Below, in pieces: positions 1 to 8,126 of a stretch of DNA of 19,963 nt; within the stretch, counting starts at the first letter, position 1; every line of letters begins with the position of its first letter. The DNA is from CAYSHJ01 sp964589725 (lineage in GTDB: Bacteria > Planctomycetota > Planctomycetia > Planctomycetales > Planctomycetaceae): the NCBI GenBank assembly GCA_964589725.1, contig CAZPUJ010000026.1, positions 1-19,963 on the forward strand. The letters run 5' to 3'. The position numbers were made by a program, and so were the translations under genes. The notes under the pieces were generated by a model that saw only the letters and a program-made list of their open reading frames with translations, had not been told where the DNA came from and did not search any database.

Positions 1-2
1 TT

Positions 3-950
3 CGCCGAGCGGCTGCCGTCTGCCAATCGGTTCAGCGAGCCATCCCGCCCGCGATGGAAAAGCAGGACAAAAGTCCTGTGACCATCGCCGACTTCGCCAG
101 CCAAGCGGCGGTCTGCCAGGCGCTCGCCGAAGCCTTTCCGAATGATCCGATCATCGGTGAAGAAGATTCAGCCGAACTGCGTCAGCCGGAGAACATTCAC
201 TTCTTGGCGAGCGTTCAGACGCAACTGGGCCATGTTGGCTTGAAGGGCTCAACTGACGACATCTGCCGCTGGATTGATCGTGGCGGCGCGACATCTTTCG
301 GTCCGCGCTTTTGGACACTCGACCCCATCGACGGCACCAAAGGTTTTTTGCGAGGCGAACAATATGCCGTCTCGCTGGCTCTCATCGTCGACGGACAGAT
401 CACCGTCGCAGTACTCGGATGTCCGAACTTGCCCGTGGAGCCGGGAAGCTCGACAGCCGGCGGGACGATCTTCTCCGCCGTGCGCGGGCAAGGTGCAACG
501 GTTCAGCCGTGTGATGCCACCGCCGTAGAACGGATTGCCAATCCGTCCCACATTGTTCGCGTGACCTCAAACTCTTCGTGGTCACAAGCTAGGTTGTGCG
601 AGTCGGTCGAATCGGGGCACAGCGCGCACGATCGCTCGGCGGCGATCGCGGCATCGCTCGGAATTCAGCAACCGCCCGTGCGGCTCGACAGCCAAGCCAA
701 GTACGCCGTCGTGGCTCGTGGCGAAGCAGACATTTATCTCCGCCTGCCGACAAAGGCCGACTATCGCGAGAAAATTTGGGACCACGCCGGCGGAGTGCTC
801 GTCGTCGAAGAAGCTGGTGGCCGAGTGACCGACATCGATGGTAAACCGCTCGACTTCACTTGTGGCCGAGAACTGAGCGGCAATCGCGGCGTCGTGGTCA
901 CGAACGGCGCGTTGCACGACATCGTGATCGCGGCAATTCGAGCCCAGTAG
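3..950 (+). CDS. 3'(2'),5'-bisphosphate nucleotidase, HAL2/CysQ type (5' end outside window)
   Basis: This is an inositol-monophosphatase-superfamily phosphatase, most like HAL2/CysQ enzymes, which remove the 3' phosphate of adenosine 3',5'-bisphosphate (PAP) made during sulfur metabolism. Counting from the ATG at 54, visible motifs are IIGEED (33-38), the metal-binding WTLDPIDGTKGF (87-98) and WDHAGG (242-247). The sequence DKSPVTIADFASQA is HAL2-like. The frame stays open upstream of that ATG to the window edge (17 more codons, with RRAAAVCQSV before the methionine). These match the N-terminal helix of the family, so the true start lies before base 1 and the ATG at 54 is probably internal. 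The cytoplasmic role is known for the family. Activity on PAP rather than on another phosphorylated small molecule is inferred. It converges with the FHA gene. Confidence 0.85.
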   Translation, partial: RRAAAVCQSVQRAIPPAMEKQDKSPVTIADFASQAAVCQALAEAFPNDPIIGEEDSAELRQPENIHFLASVQTQLGHVGLKGSTDDICRWIDRGGATSFGPRFWTLDPIDGTKGFLRGEQYAVSLALIVDGQITVAVLGCPNLPVEPGSSTAGGTIFSAVRGQGATVQPCDATAVERIANPSHIVRVTSNSSWSQARLCESVESGHSAHDRSAAIAASLGIQQPPVRLDSQAKYAVVARGEADIYLRLPTKADYREKIWDHAGGVLVVEEAGGRVTDIDGKPLDFTCGRELSGNRGVVVTNGALHDIVIAAIRAQ

Positions 951-1012
951 CTGAATTCGCAAGAATTCAGCCGAGTTGCCGCTCGATGACGCTGAATTCT
1001 TGCGGATTCAGC
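951..1012. terminator. Two short hairpins between convergent genes
   Basis: Directly after the nucleotidase stop codon, bases 951-970 form a perfect 8-bp stem (CTGAATTC/GAATTCAG) closed by a GCAA tetraloop. A related hairpin follows at 991-1012, with 7-bp arms GCTGAAT/ATTCAGC. The two share the core GCTGAATTC and look like two copies of one small repeat. Lying between the ends of two convergent genes, they could stop transcription from both sides, but neither is followed by a clear T-run, so the terminator role is inferred. Confidence 0.45.
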
Positions 1013-1027
1013 GACCGCGGGCGTTCC

Positions 1028-1378
1028 TCACGCCGTCACGGCTCCGGCCACGTTGCCGATCTTGATCGAGCTTCCCTCGCCCGTCACATGCGCGAGCGAG
1101 ACTAAGAACGTCGAGATACCGACAGTCAGTTCATCTCCGTGGCGCAGGGGCGCCTCGTCGATCGGAACGCCATTCACTCGCGTGCCGTTTCGGGAGCCGA
1201 GGTCTTTCACCATCAGCAATCCGTTCTCGCAACGGATGTGGCAATGAACTCGGCTGGCCCAGATGTCATTGATGGTGATGCTGGCTTCGGTGCCACGACC
1301 AATGGTCGCGGGGAAGCGGTCCACGCACAATTCACTGTTGATTGCAACAGCGTCAATGCAATTCAAGCGGAGCAACAT
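1028..1378 (-). CDS. Small FHA-domain protein
   Basis: A 116-residue protein made almost entirely of one forkhead-associated domain, a phosphothreonine-binding module. The FHA signatures are visible in order: IGRG, then SRVHCHI (S-R-x-H), then DLGSRNGTRVNG (the S-x-N-G-T loop), followed by LRHGDEL. I chose the ATG at 1378 (MLLRLNCID) because the FHA fold begins there. The frame is open upstream to 1585, but those residues look non-protein-like and an upstream ATG gives no domain. No strong Shine-Dalgarno sequence is visible. The protein probably binds phosphothreonine peptides made by Hanks-type kinases such as the one at the right of this window; that pairing is only a guess. It converges with the nucleotidase gene. 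Confidence 0.8.
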   Translation of the reverse strand: MLLRLNCIDAVAINSELCVDRFPATIGRGTEASITINDIWASRVHCHIRCENGLLMVKDLGSRNGTRVNGVPIDEAPLRHGDELTVGISTFLVSLAHVTGEGSSIKIGNVAGAVTA

Positions 1379-1893
1379 AGCAGGCGGGAGTGGTAGGCAG
1401 GCGACTCGTGAAATCCGTCTTGGCGAGTCGTGGGTGAGTCTGGCGGTGCGACATCCGCGCACTAGTGACATAGTCGTGGGCAGGTCGATCGGCCGAACCT
1501 CTGCCAAGAGGGGAACCAGTCGAGCAAACTGGTCAAACGGCAGACGCTCACACCGGACCGGGCAACACGCTAAGACCGCGGCCACACGAAGTCAAGCAAC
1601 CGGCCGTGCGCGCTCCCCGCAGCGGGCTAATTTGTTAAGTCCTTCGATTCCGGGGCATTCGGAATCTGAGTCGCGGAGCGACACAGCTACGTAGCCGAGT
1701 CGCTCCGCGACTCGGATTGAGGCCGGCCAGACTTCGCCATCGAGAAAATCAGCCAGCCGTGCCGTGCTCCCGCGGCACAGGCGTCTCGAAGGTGATTCGT
1801 GCCGCCGAGCGGTCGAGACCAACAACGAACAACTGACAACAGACCGCTCACCACCTAGAATCCGCCGCACTTTTCAAAAGCTGGACATTACGC
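1379..1893. other. Gene-free stretch between FHA gene and metG
   Basis: About 515 bases with divergent genes on either side, so promoters for both are expected here, though I cannot place one with confidence. Frames open through part of it have no recognisable domain. The only clear structure is the long inverted repeat listed separately at 1663-1718. Confidence 0.6.
1663..1718. repeat. Long inverted repeat (20-bp arms)
   Basis: Arms at 1663-1682 and 1699-1718 pair over 20 positions with one G-U-type pair. The core is the 15-base GAGTCGCGGAGCGAC and its exact complement GTCGCTCCGCGACTC, around a 16-base loop. It lies upstream of metG and downstream of no gene end, so it is unlikely to be a terminator for either neighbour. 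It looks like a dispersed palindromic repeat. Confidence 0.7.
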
Positions 1894-4170
1894 ATGACGC
1901 AACGTCGCATCCTGGTCACGGCCGCCCTGCCCTACGCAAACGGCCAGATTCACATCGGCCACATGGTCGAGTACATCCAGACAGACATCTGGGTCCGGTT
2001 TCAGAAACTGCGCGGGAACCGCTGCATTTTCATCTGTGCCGACGACACGCACGGCACGGCGATCATGATTCGTGCTCGGCAGGAAGGCCGCAGCGAGGAA
2101 GCTCTGATCGCTGAGATGTCGCAAGCTCACCAGCGCGACTTCGCGGGTTTCAACATCGAGTTCGACAACTATGGCAGCACGAACTGTCCGGAGAACCGCG
2201 AGCTGTGTCACACGATTTGGGCCGCGCTTCGCCAGGGCGGCTACATCACTGAGCAGGCGGTCACGCAGCTTTTCGATCCGGTCGCCGGCACGTTCTTGGC
2301 TGATCGGTTCGTCAAAGGAACGTGCCCGAAATGTCTTGCTCCGGATCAATACGGTGATAGCTGCGACAAGTGCGCCAGTACGTACTCGCCGGTGGACCTC
2401 ATCAATCCGGTCAGCACGCTCTCCGGTGCGAAGCCCGAATTGCGGTCGGCCAATCACCTGTTTATCAGCATCGAGAAACTGCACGGATTCCTCGAAGAGT
2501 GGACACAATCAGGCGAGCACTTGCAGACCGAAGTGGCCAACTATCTCAAAGGCCATTTCCTCGGCGAACCGCTGCGCGACTGGGACGTCTCGCGCCCCGC
2601 TCCTTACTTCGGTTTCGAGATTTCCGACAGCCCCGGCAACTATTGGTACGTCTGGTTCGATGCACCGATCGGCTACATGGCCTCCACCGCCGAGTGGTGC
2701 CGGAGGAATGGAGAGGAATTCGATGACTGGTGGCGGGATCAGCCGGCGCTTGGTTTTGGACAGTTCCCTCTCCCCCGCCACGGGGGAGAGGGTCAGGGTG
2801 AGGGGGCCGAGTGCTCCGCCAAGCCCCAAGCGCACCCCCTCACCCCAGCCCTCTCCCCCGCTGCGGGGGAGAGGGAGCATGACCGCCCAGCCACGGAAAT
2901 CCACCACTTCATTGGCAAGGACATCACGTATTTCCACACGTTGTTCTGGCCGGCGATGCTCAAGGCGTCGGGCTTCAACCTGCCGAGCAAAGTTCATATT
3001 CACGGCTTTCTGACGGTCGGCGGTGAGAAGATGTCGAAGACCAAAGGAACGTTCGTGCAAGCCGCGACGTACTTGAAACATCTCGATCCGGCGTACCTGC
3101 GGTACTATTACGCTTCGAAGCTCGGCTCGCGGTTGGATGACCTGGACCTGAACCCCAACGAGTTTGTGGACAAGGTGAACTCGGACTTGGTCGGCAAGGT
3201 GGTCAACATCGCCAGCCGGACGGCCAAGTTCGTCAGCGGGCAATCGCTGAGCGACTCGTACCCCGCTGACAACGGTCTGTTCCTGTTCGCCGCCGTGCGG
3301 GGCGAGTCGATCGCCGAGATGTACGAGCGTTGTGACTTCAACGGCGTTATGCGGTCGGTGATAGAACTGTGCGACCGAGCCAACAAGTACATCGACGAGA
3401 ACCCACCTTGGTTGCTCGCCAAGCAACCGGACCAGCAAGACCGCGTGCGGCAAGTCTGCTCGGTGGCGATGAACTTGTTCCGCCAGATTGTGATTTACCT
3501 CACGCCGGTGCTGCCGCGACTGGCTCGCCAAACCGGCGAGTTGCTCGGCTCACCCATCACGAGTTGGGCCGATGCTCAAACTCCGCTGACGGGCACGCCC
3601 GTCGCGACTTTCCAACACATGCTCAAACGAGTGGATCCCAAACAGGTGCAAGCCATGATTGAAGACAGCAAGCCAGTTGATTCCACGGTGCAGGCGAGCG
3701 GGGGCCGTCAGGCCCCTGATGCGTCCGCCGCGCCATCGGTATCCGTTGCCACACCTACCCATCAGGGGGCTGACGCCCCCCGCTCGCGGGATCTGCCCAC
3801 CGACGGCTCCGAAGCGCTGGAGAAAGAACCTCTCGTTGCGGAGCAGTGTTCGATCGACGAGTTCACGAAGATCGATCTCCGCGTCGCGCGAGTTCTCGCC
3901 GCGTCGCATGTCGAAGGCGCGGACAAGCTGATCCACCTGACATTAAACTTGGGCGGCGACGTCCGCCGCAACGTGTTTGCCGGGATCAAGAGCGCTTACG
4001 ATCCGGCTCAACTGGTCGGCCGCTTGGTGATCGTCGTCGCGAACCTCGCCCCGCGTAAGATGCGTTTCGGAGTCAGCGAAGGCATGGTCTGCGCGGCGGG
4101 CGGCGGTGGCAAAGAGATTTTCCTGCTTGCTCCGGACAGTGGTGCGGTGCCAGGGCAGCGAGTGCATTGA
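1894..4170 (+). CDS. metG: Methionine--tRNA ligase with two in-frame palindrome-derived insertions
   Basis: Charges tRNA-Met with methionine in the cytoplasm. The class I signatures are HIGH (20-23) and KMSKT (379-383). A zinc knuckle has Cys144, Cys147, Cys157 and Cys160 (CPKC then CDKC). The anticodon-binding helical region follows, with YYYASKLGSRLDDLDLN near its start. A C-terminal EMAP/Trbp111-like tRNA-binding domain begins near residue 655 (IDLRVARV). At 758 residues it is about 80 longer than the 677-residue E. coli enzyme. Two low-complexity insertions explain this: residues about 291-328, between FDDWWRD and the conserved HHFIGKD of the catalytic domain, and residues about 601-632, in the linker before the C-terminal domain. 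Both are encoded by palindromic DNA (listed separately). All catalytic motifs remain, so the enzyme is probably active. The start is supported by the family N-terminus ILVTAALPYANG. Confidence 0.97.
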   Translation: MTQRRILVTAALPYANGQIHIGHMVEYIQTDIWVRFQKLRGNRCIFICADDTHGTAIMIRARQEGRSEEALIAEMSQAHQRDFAGFNIEFDNYGSTNCPENRELCHTIWAALRQGGYITEQAVTQLFDPVAGTFLADRFVKGTCPKCLAPDQYGDSCDKCASTYSPVDLINPVSTLSGAKPELRSANHLFISIEKLHGFLEEWTQSGEHLQTEVANYLKGHFLGEPLRDWDVSRPAPYFGFEISDSPGNYWYVWFDAPIGYMASTAEWCRRNGEEFDDWWRDQPALGFGQFPLPRHGGEGQGEGAECSAKPQAHPLTPALSPAAGEREHDRPATEIHHFIGKDITYFHTLFWPAMLKASGFNLPSKVHIHGFLTVGGEKMSKTKGTFVQAATYLKHLDPAYLRYYYASKLGSRLDDLDLNPNEFVDKVNSDLVGKVVNIASRTAKFVSGQSLSDSYPADNGLFLFAAVRGESIAEMYERCDFNGVMRSVIELCDRANKYIDENPPWLLAKQPDQQDRVRQVCSVAMNLFRQIVIYLTPVLPRLARQTGELLGSPITSWADAQTPLTGTPVATFQHMLKRVDPKQVQAMIEDSKPVDSTVQASGGRQAPDASAAPSVSVATPTHQGADAPRSRDLPTDGSEALEKEPLVAEQCSIDEFTKIDLRVARVLAASHVEGADKLIHLTLNLGGDVRRNVFAGIKSAYDPAQLVGRLVIVVANLAPRKMRFGVSEGMVCAAGGGGKEIFLLAPDSGAVPGQRVH
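2766..2875. repeat. Compound palindromic element inside metG catalytic domain
   Basis: Two near-identical hairpins bound the element: 2766-2777 pairs perfectly with 2781-2792, and 2849-2860 with 2864-2875. Each has a 12-bp stem CCCTCTCCCCCG/CGGGGGAGAGGG and a 3-base loop. Between them GGGTGAGGGGG (2796-2806) pairs with CCCCCTCACCC (2835-2845), so the whole unit is nested and palindromic. It is read in frame as residues about 291-328 of MetRS, including PLTPALSPAAGERE, a peptide typical of translated palindromic repeats of this kind. Bacterial methionyl-tRNA synthetases normally lack any such segment here. Confidence 0.9.
3694..3787. repeat. Palindromic element in metG linker (same family as 16664-16745)
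   Basis: Arms of 27 bases at 3694-3720 and 3761-3787 are reverse complements with two mismatches, around a 40-base spacer. The arm starts GCGAGCGGGGGCCGTCAGGC. It is read in frame as residues about 601-632 (ASGGRQAPDAS to ADAPRSRD), between the anticodon-binding region and the tRNA-binding domain of MetRS. The outer arm matches the palindrome inside the kinase gene, so both belong to one repeat family. Confidence 0.88.
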
Positions 4171-4286
4171 TTGAGCGATCAAACTCTGCGAAAAACAAAC
4201 CGGTCGCCCAAAGATTCTCGCGACCGTGACCAACCAGGATCACTTGTGACTCTCCCCTTCTACACGTTTCCTGGATGAGGTGTCCC

Positions 4287-5042
4287 ATGCGGATCACGCG
4301 GCGAATTTTTGTACTTTTCGGCCTGGCGCTGGTGGTTTCGAATCTCAGCCAAGCCGCGGACGATGCGGCATCGCGAGCGATCGTTGAAAAAGCGCTCGAG
4401 ACCCACGGCGGCGAAAAGCACCTCGCCAAGTTCAAGGCGACGACTTCGAAGATCAAAGGGACGATTTACATCGCGGGTGCCCCCGTGCCCTTCACCGGCG
4501 AAGTCGCCGGGCAAGGAGCGGATCAGCAGCGAGTCGTTATCTCGTTCACGCTGGACGGGCAAACGATTTCGCTGATCAGTGTGCTCAATCGGGACAAAGG
4601 CTGGATCAAGATCAACAACGACACCATCGACATGACGGCAGTGCAGCTTGCCGAAACGAAAGCGTCTGCCTACTCGGGTTGGGTGGCCACGCTGCTGCCG
4701 CTGCGAGACAAAGCTTTCACGTTGATGCCCTTCGGAGAAATCGAAGACGCCGGCCGCAAAGCGGTTGGTGTGAACGTGACGCGCGAGGGACATCGCCCGA
4801 TCAATCTCTTTTTTGATAAAGAGACCCATCGTTTGGTGAAGAGCGAAACCCGCGTGCGAGATGAGACGACCGGGCAGGAAGTGACCGAAGAGTCGTCGTT
4901 TGGCGAATACAAGCCGGTCGAGGGTGCTCAGCAACCCATGAAGATTACCGTCAAACGCGACGGCAAGCCGCACGCCGACGTCGAAGTGGAAGAATACAAA
5001 CCTACGGAGAAACTCGACGACAGCGTATTCGCGAAGCCGTGA
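4287..5042 (+). CDS. Secreted hypothetical protein, possibly LolA-like fold
   Basis: A 251-residue protein with an N-terminal signal peptide (MRITRRIFVLFGLALVVSN, cleavage probably after SQAA or SQA), so it is exported. The rest alternates beta-rich segments such as TSKIKGTIYIAG, QRVVISFTLDGQTISLI and RPINLFFDKETHRLVKSET, ending in EVEEYKPTEKLDDSVFAKP. This pattern resembles LolA/LolB-like periplasmic proteins of planctomycetes, where a last line of the type 'D.SVFAKP' is common; the assignment is tentative. The ATG at 4287 was chosen over an in-frame ATG at 4275 because GAGG (4277-4280) sits 6 bases upstream and the signal peptide begins there. It follows metG by 116 bases and converges with the glycosyltransferase gene only 4 bases away. 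Confidence 0.8.
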   Translation: MRITRRIFVLFGLALVVSNLSQAADDAASRAIVEKALETHGGEKHLAKFKATTSKIKGTIYIAGAPVPFTGEVAGQGADQQRVVISFTLDGQTISLISVLNRDKGWIKINNDTIDMTAVQLAETKASAYSGWVATLLPLRDKAFTLMPFGEIEDAGRKAVGVNVTREGHRPINLFFDKETHRLVKSETRVRDETTGQEVTEESSFGEYKPVEGAQQPMKITVKRDGKPHADVEVEEYKPTEKLDDSVFAKP

Positions 5043-5046
5043 GCAC

Positions 5047-6858
5047 TCACCACCGCGATTCGTTCAGCCGCTCGCCGAGTTGTTCACGCGGTTCGAGGTA
5101 CGGGCCAAGGGCGAAGAACTTGGCTTGCATCGGCGTGAGTTCGGGACGCTGAACTGCCACGCGCGGGACGCCGTCTCGGCGCGTCAGCCGGTACAACAGC
5201 AAAGAGGGCGCGTCCGCCTGTCCGCTATCGAGCACCGGCATCACATCACCCAGCCGTTCCAGCAGCACTCGCCCCGTTCCGTCGGTCACGACGAACAACT
5301 CACGGTCGCGTACGCGCTCGTCGGCGAGGAACGTCGGATTGTGAATCGCTACGGCTCGCTCGCCCAACACGAATTGGCACCAGAAACTCTTTGCGCCACC
5401 GAGGCTCATGTCCAAGAACAGCGGCGTCCCTGGCGGCACGACGTCGCGCACTTGTCTGAGGAAGGCCGCGTCCGCGCGGAGTCGTGGGTCGCGGCGAGTG
5501 CCCGCTTCCCAAAAGCCGACGGAGTACAGCACCGCCAAGCTGGCGAACATCGCTCGCGCCGCGCGGCCAAAGTTGGAACCACGCAGGTTCCAGACACAGA
5601 CGGCGGCGACGATCGGGCAACACCACAGCCACAGCGGTGCGCCGTGCCAACCACCGATCGCCGTGCGAGCCAACCACAACCACGCGACCAACGGCAACAC
5701 CAGAACTGTTCCCAACGGCAGCGGTCGTCTCGCCCACGCCGGCCATTCGGTGATCCGATCGCGCAGCCACAGCAGACCGAACGCCGCCAAGATCGACCAA
5801 GCCGGAAGGCTCGGCAACAAGTAGTGCGGATGTTTGCCCGGAATCAGCGAGGCCACGAACGGCCACAGCCCGGCCCAGCACCACACGAATCGCTGCGGCG
5901 AATATCGCTCGGCCAACGCCTCATGCCGCGTCAGCCACAATCCCGCCGGCACGACCAGTGACCACGGAGCGGTCATCCAGGGCAAGATCGCCATGTAGAA
6001 CCACCACGGTTTTGTGATCGCGGCTCCAAAACCGGTGTCGTCGCCAGCCAGACGGACACGCAGATCGAACGACCAAAAGTTCCACACGTCGGGAAATCGA
6101 GCGGCGGCCAGCAGCGGCCACGCGACGCCAATCGTCGCGGTTAGCAACCAGCCCCACAACCAAAAGTACCGACTGAGCCGCACGGCATCCCAATTCCAAA
6201 TCAAGAGCCCGGCGATCGGAATGATGGCACACGTCGGACCCAACCAAAGCGGTCCCGCGAGATTAGTCGCTCCTAGCATTGCGAAGAGCAACAGCAACCG
6301 GAGCGACCGCGCGCCGAGTAATTCCGGCCACACACCGCGCCGGCCGCGAGTCGGTTCACCGTTGTGAGTCAGCTCCAACCGAGCGAACAACGCCAGCGAG
6401 GCCGTGACCAGCAGTGTCACCAATAACACATCGTTCGCTCGCCACGCTTGCCGCGCGAATTGGCTGCCAGTGGCGAGCAGCATGCCGCTCAGTAGGCCCG
6501 CCGTGCGGCCGAACCAGCTCGCGGCCAATTGAGCCGTGATCAACACAATCGCCACGGCGAGCAACACTGACGGCAGCCGCACCGGCCACATGCGACCATC
6601 GGCGCCGAACAGCGACCACATCACCGCCGTCAGCCATTGCCCCGCCGGAGCACCTTCCAGCCACGGCCCATCGCCCCGTTTCGGCACGAGCCAATCGCCT
6701 TCGGCCAGCATTGATCGAGCCGTCTGCGGCAAGCCCGACTCCGCGATTGACAACTCGCCGCCACAGACCATTCCGCAGCCAAACAACACGACGCAAAACA
6801 GCGACAACATGGCCACGTCTCGTCGTTCGAGTCGCGTGCTGGTCGCCGAATCGTGCAT
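5047..6858 (-). CDS. ArnT/PMT-like integral membrane glycosyltransferase
   Basis: A 603-residue polytopic membrane protein of the GT-C type (PMT_2/ArnT group), which transfers sugars from polyprenyl-phosphate carriers to lipids or proteins on the outer face of the inner membrane. The N-terminus has a membrane helix followed by an acidic loop and ARSMLAEGDWLVPKRGDGPW (47-66), which is the classic 'ml..GDWLvP' segment. PWWFYMAILPWMTAPWS (284-300) and GKHPHYLLPSLPAW (341-354) are further family signatures. Roughly ten hydrophobic segments are visible, and the last 150 residues form a soluble tail. The usual DE pair of the first loop is replaced by separated glutamates (E35, E40), so the catalytic acid is uncertain. 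Its start lies 24 bases after the upstream phosphatase-fold gene, suggesting one transcript. The sugar and acceptor cannot be told. Confidence 0.85.
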   Translation of the reverse strand: MHDSATSTRLERRDVAMLSLFCVVLFGCGMVCGGELSIAESGLPQTARSMLAEGDWLVPKRGDGPWLEGAPAGQWLTAVMWSLFGADGRMWPVRLPSVLLAVAIVLITAQLAASWFGRTAGLLSGMLLATGSQFARQAWRANDVLLVTLLVTASLALFARLELTHNGEPTRGRRGVWPELLGARSLRLLLLFAMLGATNLAGPLWLGPTCAIIPIAGLLIWNWDAVRLSRYFWLWGWLLTATIGVAWPLLAAARFPDVWNFWSFDLRVRLAGDDTGFGAAITKPWWFYMAILPWMTAPWSLVVPAGLWLTRHEALAERYSPQRFVWCWAGLWPFVASLIPGKHPHYLLPSLPAWSILAAFGLLWLRDRITEWPAWARRPLPLGTVLVLPLVAWLWLARTAIGGWHGAPLWLWCCPIVAAVCVWNLRGSNFGRAARAMFASLAVLYSVGFWEAGTRRDPRLRADAAFLRQVRDVVPPGTPLFLDMSLGGAKSFWCQFVLGERAVAIHNPTFLADERVRDRELFVVTDGTGRVLLERLGDVMPVLDSGQADAPSLLLYRLTRRDGVPRVAVQRPELTPMQAKFFALGPYLEPREQLGERLNESRW

Positions 6859-6882
6859 GGTGCGCTTGCCAGTTGTTGTTTG

Positions 6883-7779
6883 TCAGTTGATTGGATGGTC
6901 TGCTGGTTGTGTTGCCATTTGCGGTTCTGGCCGCGCCAGCACCAACTCCGCGCGGACGACGGGATGATCCGACGCTCCATCGTCGCGAACTTCCGCTCGG
7001 ACCGCCTTCAGCCCGCGAGCTAGAATCCAATCAATGTGCGGTGGTGGTGAACGATCGGTCGGCGAAGCAGCTCGCAGGACATCGATCACGCGGGGAGTTT
7101 TCAGTAAGCCTTGGAGTTCCGGGTCATCGGCCCGCGTGTTGAGATCGCCCAGCAGCAGCGCGGGCTCGTCGAGCGACAAGAACAGATCACAGATCAGTTC
7201 CAACTGCCGTGCTCGGTCTTTGTCAGCGTCTAGATGTACGGCGAGCACGCGGACGATCTGATCATTCCAACGCACGCCGGTCAGAATCGCGTTGCGAAAG
7301 CGTTTGCGCTGAGTTCCCGGCAGTGGAACGCGCTGCACACTGGTCAGCTCCAGTCGGCTCAGCAGTCCGTTGCCGAAGCGGTCAAACCAGCCGGCTTGCT
7401 CCGTCGGTGCAAACGCCGATGCCATGTTCAATCGACGGCCCAGTTCGTGTGCTTGGTCCGGCCGCCATGCAAACCAATCGCTGCGAACCTCGTTCAATCC
7501 GACGAAGTCGAGTTCTTCAAGGCACTCAGCCGTCCGGTCGAGGTCTCGTCGGCCATCGCGTCCTTTGCCGCCATGAATGTTGAATGTGGCGACTCGTAGC
7601 GGGAGTTGATCGGCCGGTACGAGTCGTTCATATTTCGATGCGGTTGCCGTGGAGATTTGTCGGAGCATCAACGGTTCGTGCGGCGAGACCGGATGATGTT
7701 GAAACTGCCACACCGCCGCGCCGATCACAACGACTAACAAACTCGACGAGAGCAACTTGGTGGCTGGCGCGAGCTTCAC
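6883..7779 (-). CDS. Membrane-anchored or secreted endonuclease/exonuclease/phosphatase-fold protein
   Basis: A 298-residue protein. After an N-terminal hydrophobic helix (residues about 8-27, LLSSSLLVVVIGAAVWQF) comes a complete EEP domain: RVATFNIHGG (N67), GLNEVRSDW (E97), VHLDAD (H182), LLLGDLNT (D212, N214), HIDWIL, and the terminal SDHPVV (S270-D271-H272). All metal and catalytic residues are present. The family includes DNases, sphingomyelinases and phosphoinositide phosphatases, so the substrate cannot be told. The export signal points to a substrate outside the cytoplasm. I chose the GTG at 7779 because a strong Shine-Dalgarno sequence precedes it and the hydrophobic anchor starts immediately after. 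The frame continues to an ATG at 7953, but that extension is encoded partly by an inverted repeat and looks spurious. The gene is likely co-transcribed with the glycosyltransferase. Confidence 0.85.
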   Translation of the reverse strand: MKLAPATKLLSSSLLVVVIGAAVWQFQHHPVSPHEPLMLRQISTATASKYERLVPADQLPLRVATFNIHGGKGRDGRRDLDRTAECLEELDFVGLNEVRSDWFAWRPDQAHELGRRLNMASAFAPTEQAGWFDRFGNGLLSRLELTSVQRVPLPGTQRKRFRNAILTGVRWNDQIVRVLAVHLDADKDRARQLELICDLFLSLDEPALLLGDLNTRADDPELQGLLKTPRVIDVLRAASPTDRSPPPHIDWILARGLKAVRAEVRDDGASDHPVVRAELVLARPEPQMATQPADHPIN

Positions 7780-7788
7780 AGTGGCGAT

Positions 7789-7796
7789 CCCCTCCC
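7789..7796 (-). promoter_or_regulatory. Strong ribosome binding site deciding the GTG start
   Basis: On the reverse strand this reads GGGAGGGG, 9 bases upstream of the GTG at 7779. It supports that start over the ATG at 7953, which lacks a comparable site. Confidence 0.65.
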
Positions 7797-7900
7797 TGGT
7801 TTCCGGACGCGAGGCGGACTTGTAGGCCAAATCGCCGGAATGGGTCAATTCGTGACGTGCGACGCCATTCTTCTTGGGCGCACGACGCACGTTGCACGCC

Positions 7901-8024
7901 GGGGTCAGGTGTTCTGATTTCTGTTTTGGCCGTTGAAGAGCCGTTATTTCCATCGCAAATCAAACTCCAAACCACGCTAGACTCCGTTTGTGACGCCAAA
8001 ACAGAAATCAGAACACCTGACCCC
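7901..8024. repeat. Perfect 30-bp inverted repeat between divergent genes
   Basis: Arms 7901-7930 and 7995-8024 are exact reverse complements over 30 bases, around a 64-base spacer. The arm begins GGGGTCAGGTGTTCTGATTT. The spacer holds no recognisable gene. The length and perfection suggest a recent small mobile palindrome, or the two ends of a deleted element. It lies in the control region of the ROK kinase and phosphatase-fold genes, so it may also affect their transcription. Confidence 0.85.
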
Positions 8025-8048
8025 TCGCCCAATCCGCTTCGCGGGTTC

Positions 8049-8077
8049 TTCCGACCTCGAAGCACGACGTCTATACT
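8049..8077 (+). promoter_or_regulatory. Possible sigma-70 promoter for ROK kinase
   Basis: TATACT (8072-8077) is a good -10 box. At 17-base spacing the -35 position reads TTCCGA, a weak match to TTGACA. It sits about 50 bases upstream of the chosen start of the sugar kinase. Planctomycete promoters are poorly defined, so confidence is low. Confidence 0.3.
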
Positions 8078-8126
8078 CCGGTCGCGTTTGGGTTTATGTG
8101 CCGAACGAGCACCAAGGATCTCTGTG

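Noticed and set aside
2509..3531. 340-codon reverse open frame inside metG
   Set aside because: It is antisense to the MetRS catalytic core and has no recognisable domain.
7780..7953. N-terminal extension of the phosphatase-fold protein from an ATG at 7953
   Set aside because: It would place 58 unrelated residues before a normal signal anchor, part of them encoded by the inverted repeat; the GTG at 7779 has a strong ribosome binding site.
7584..8126. N-terminal extension of the ROK kinase to 523 residues
   Set aside because: The extra residues run across the start of the divergent gene and the inverted repeat, and the ROK fold begins just after the ATG at 8127.
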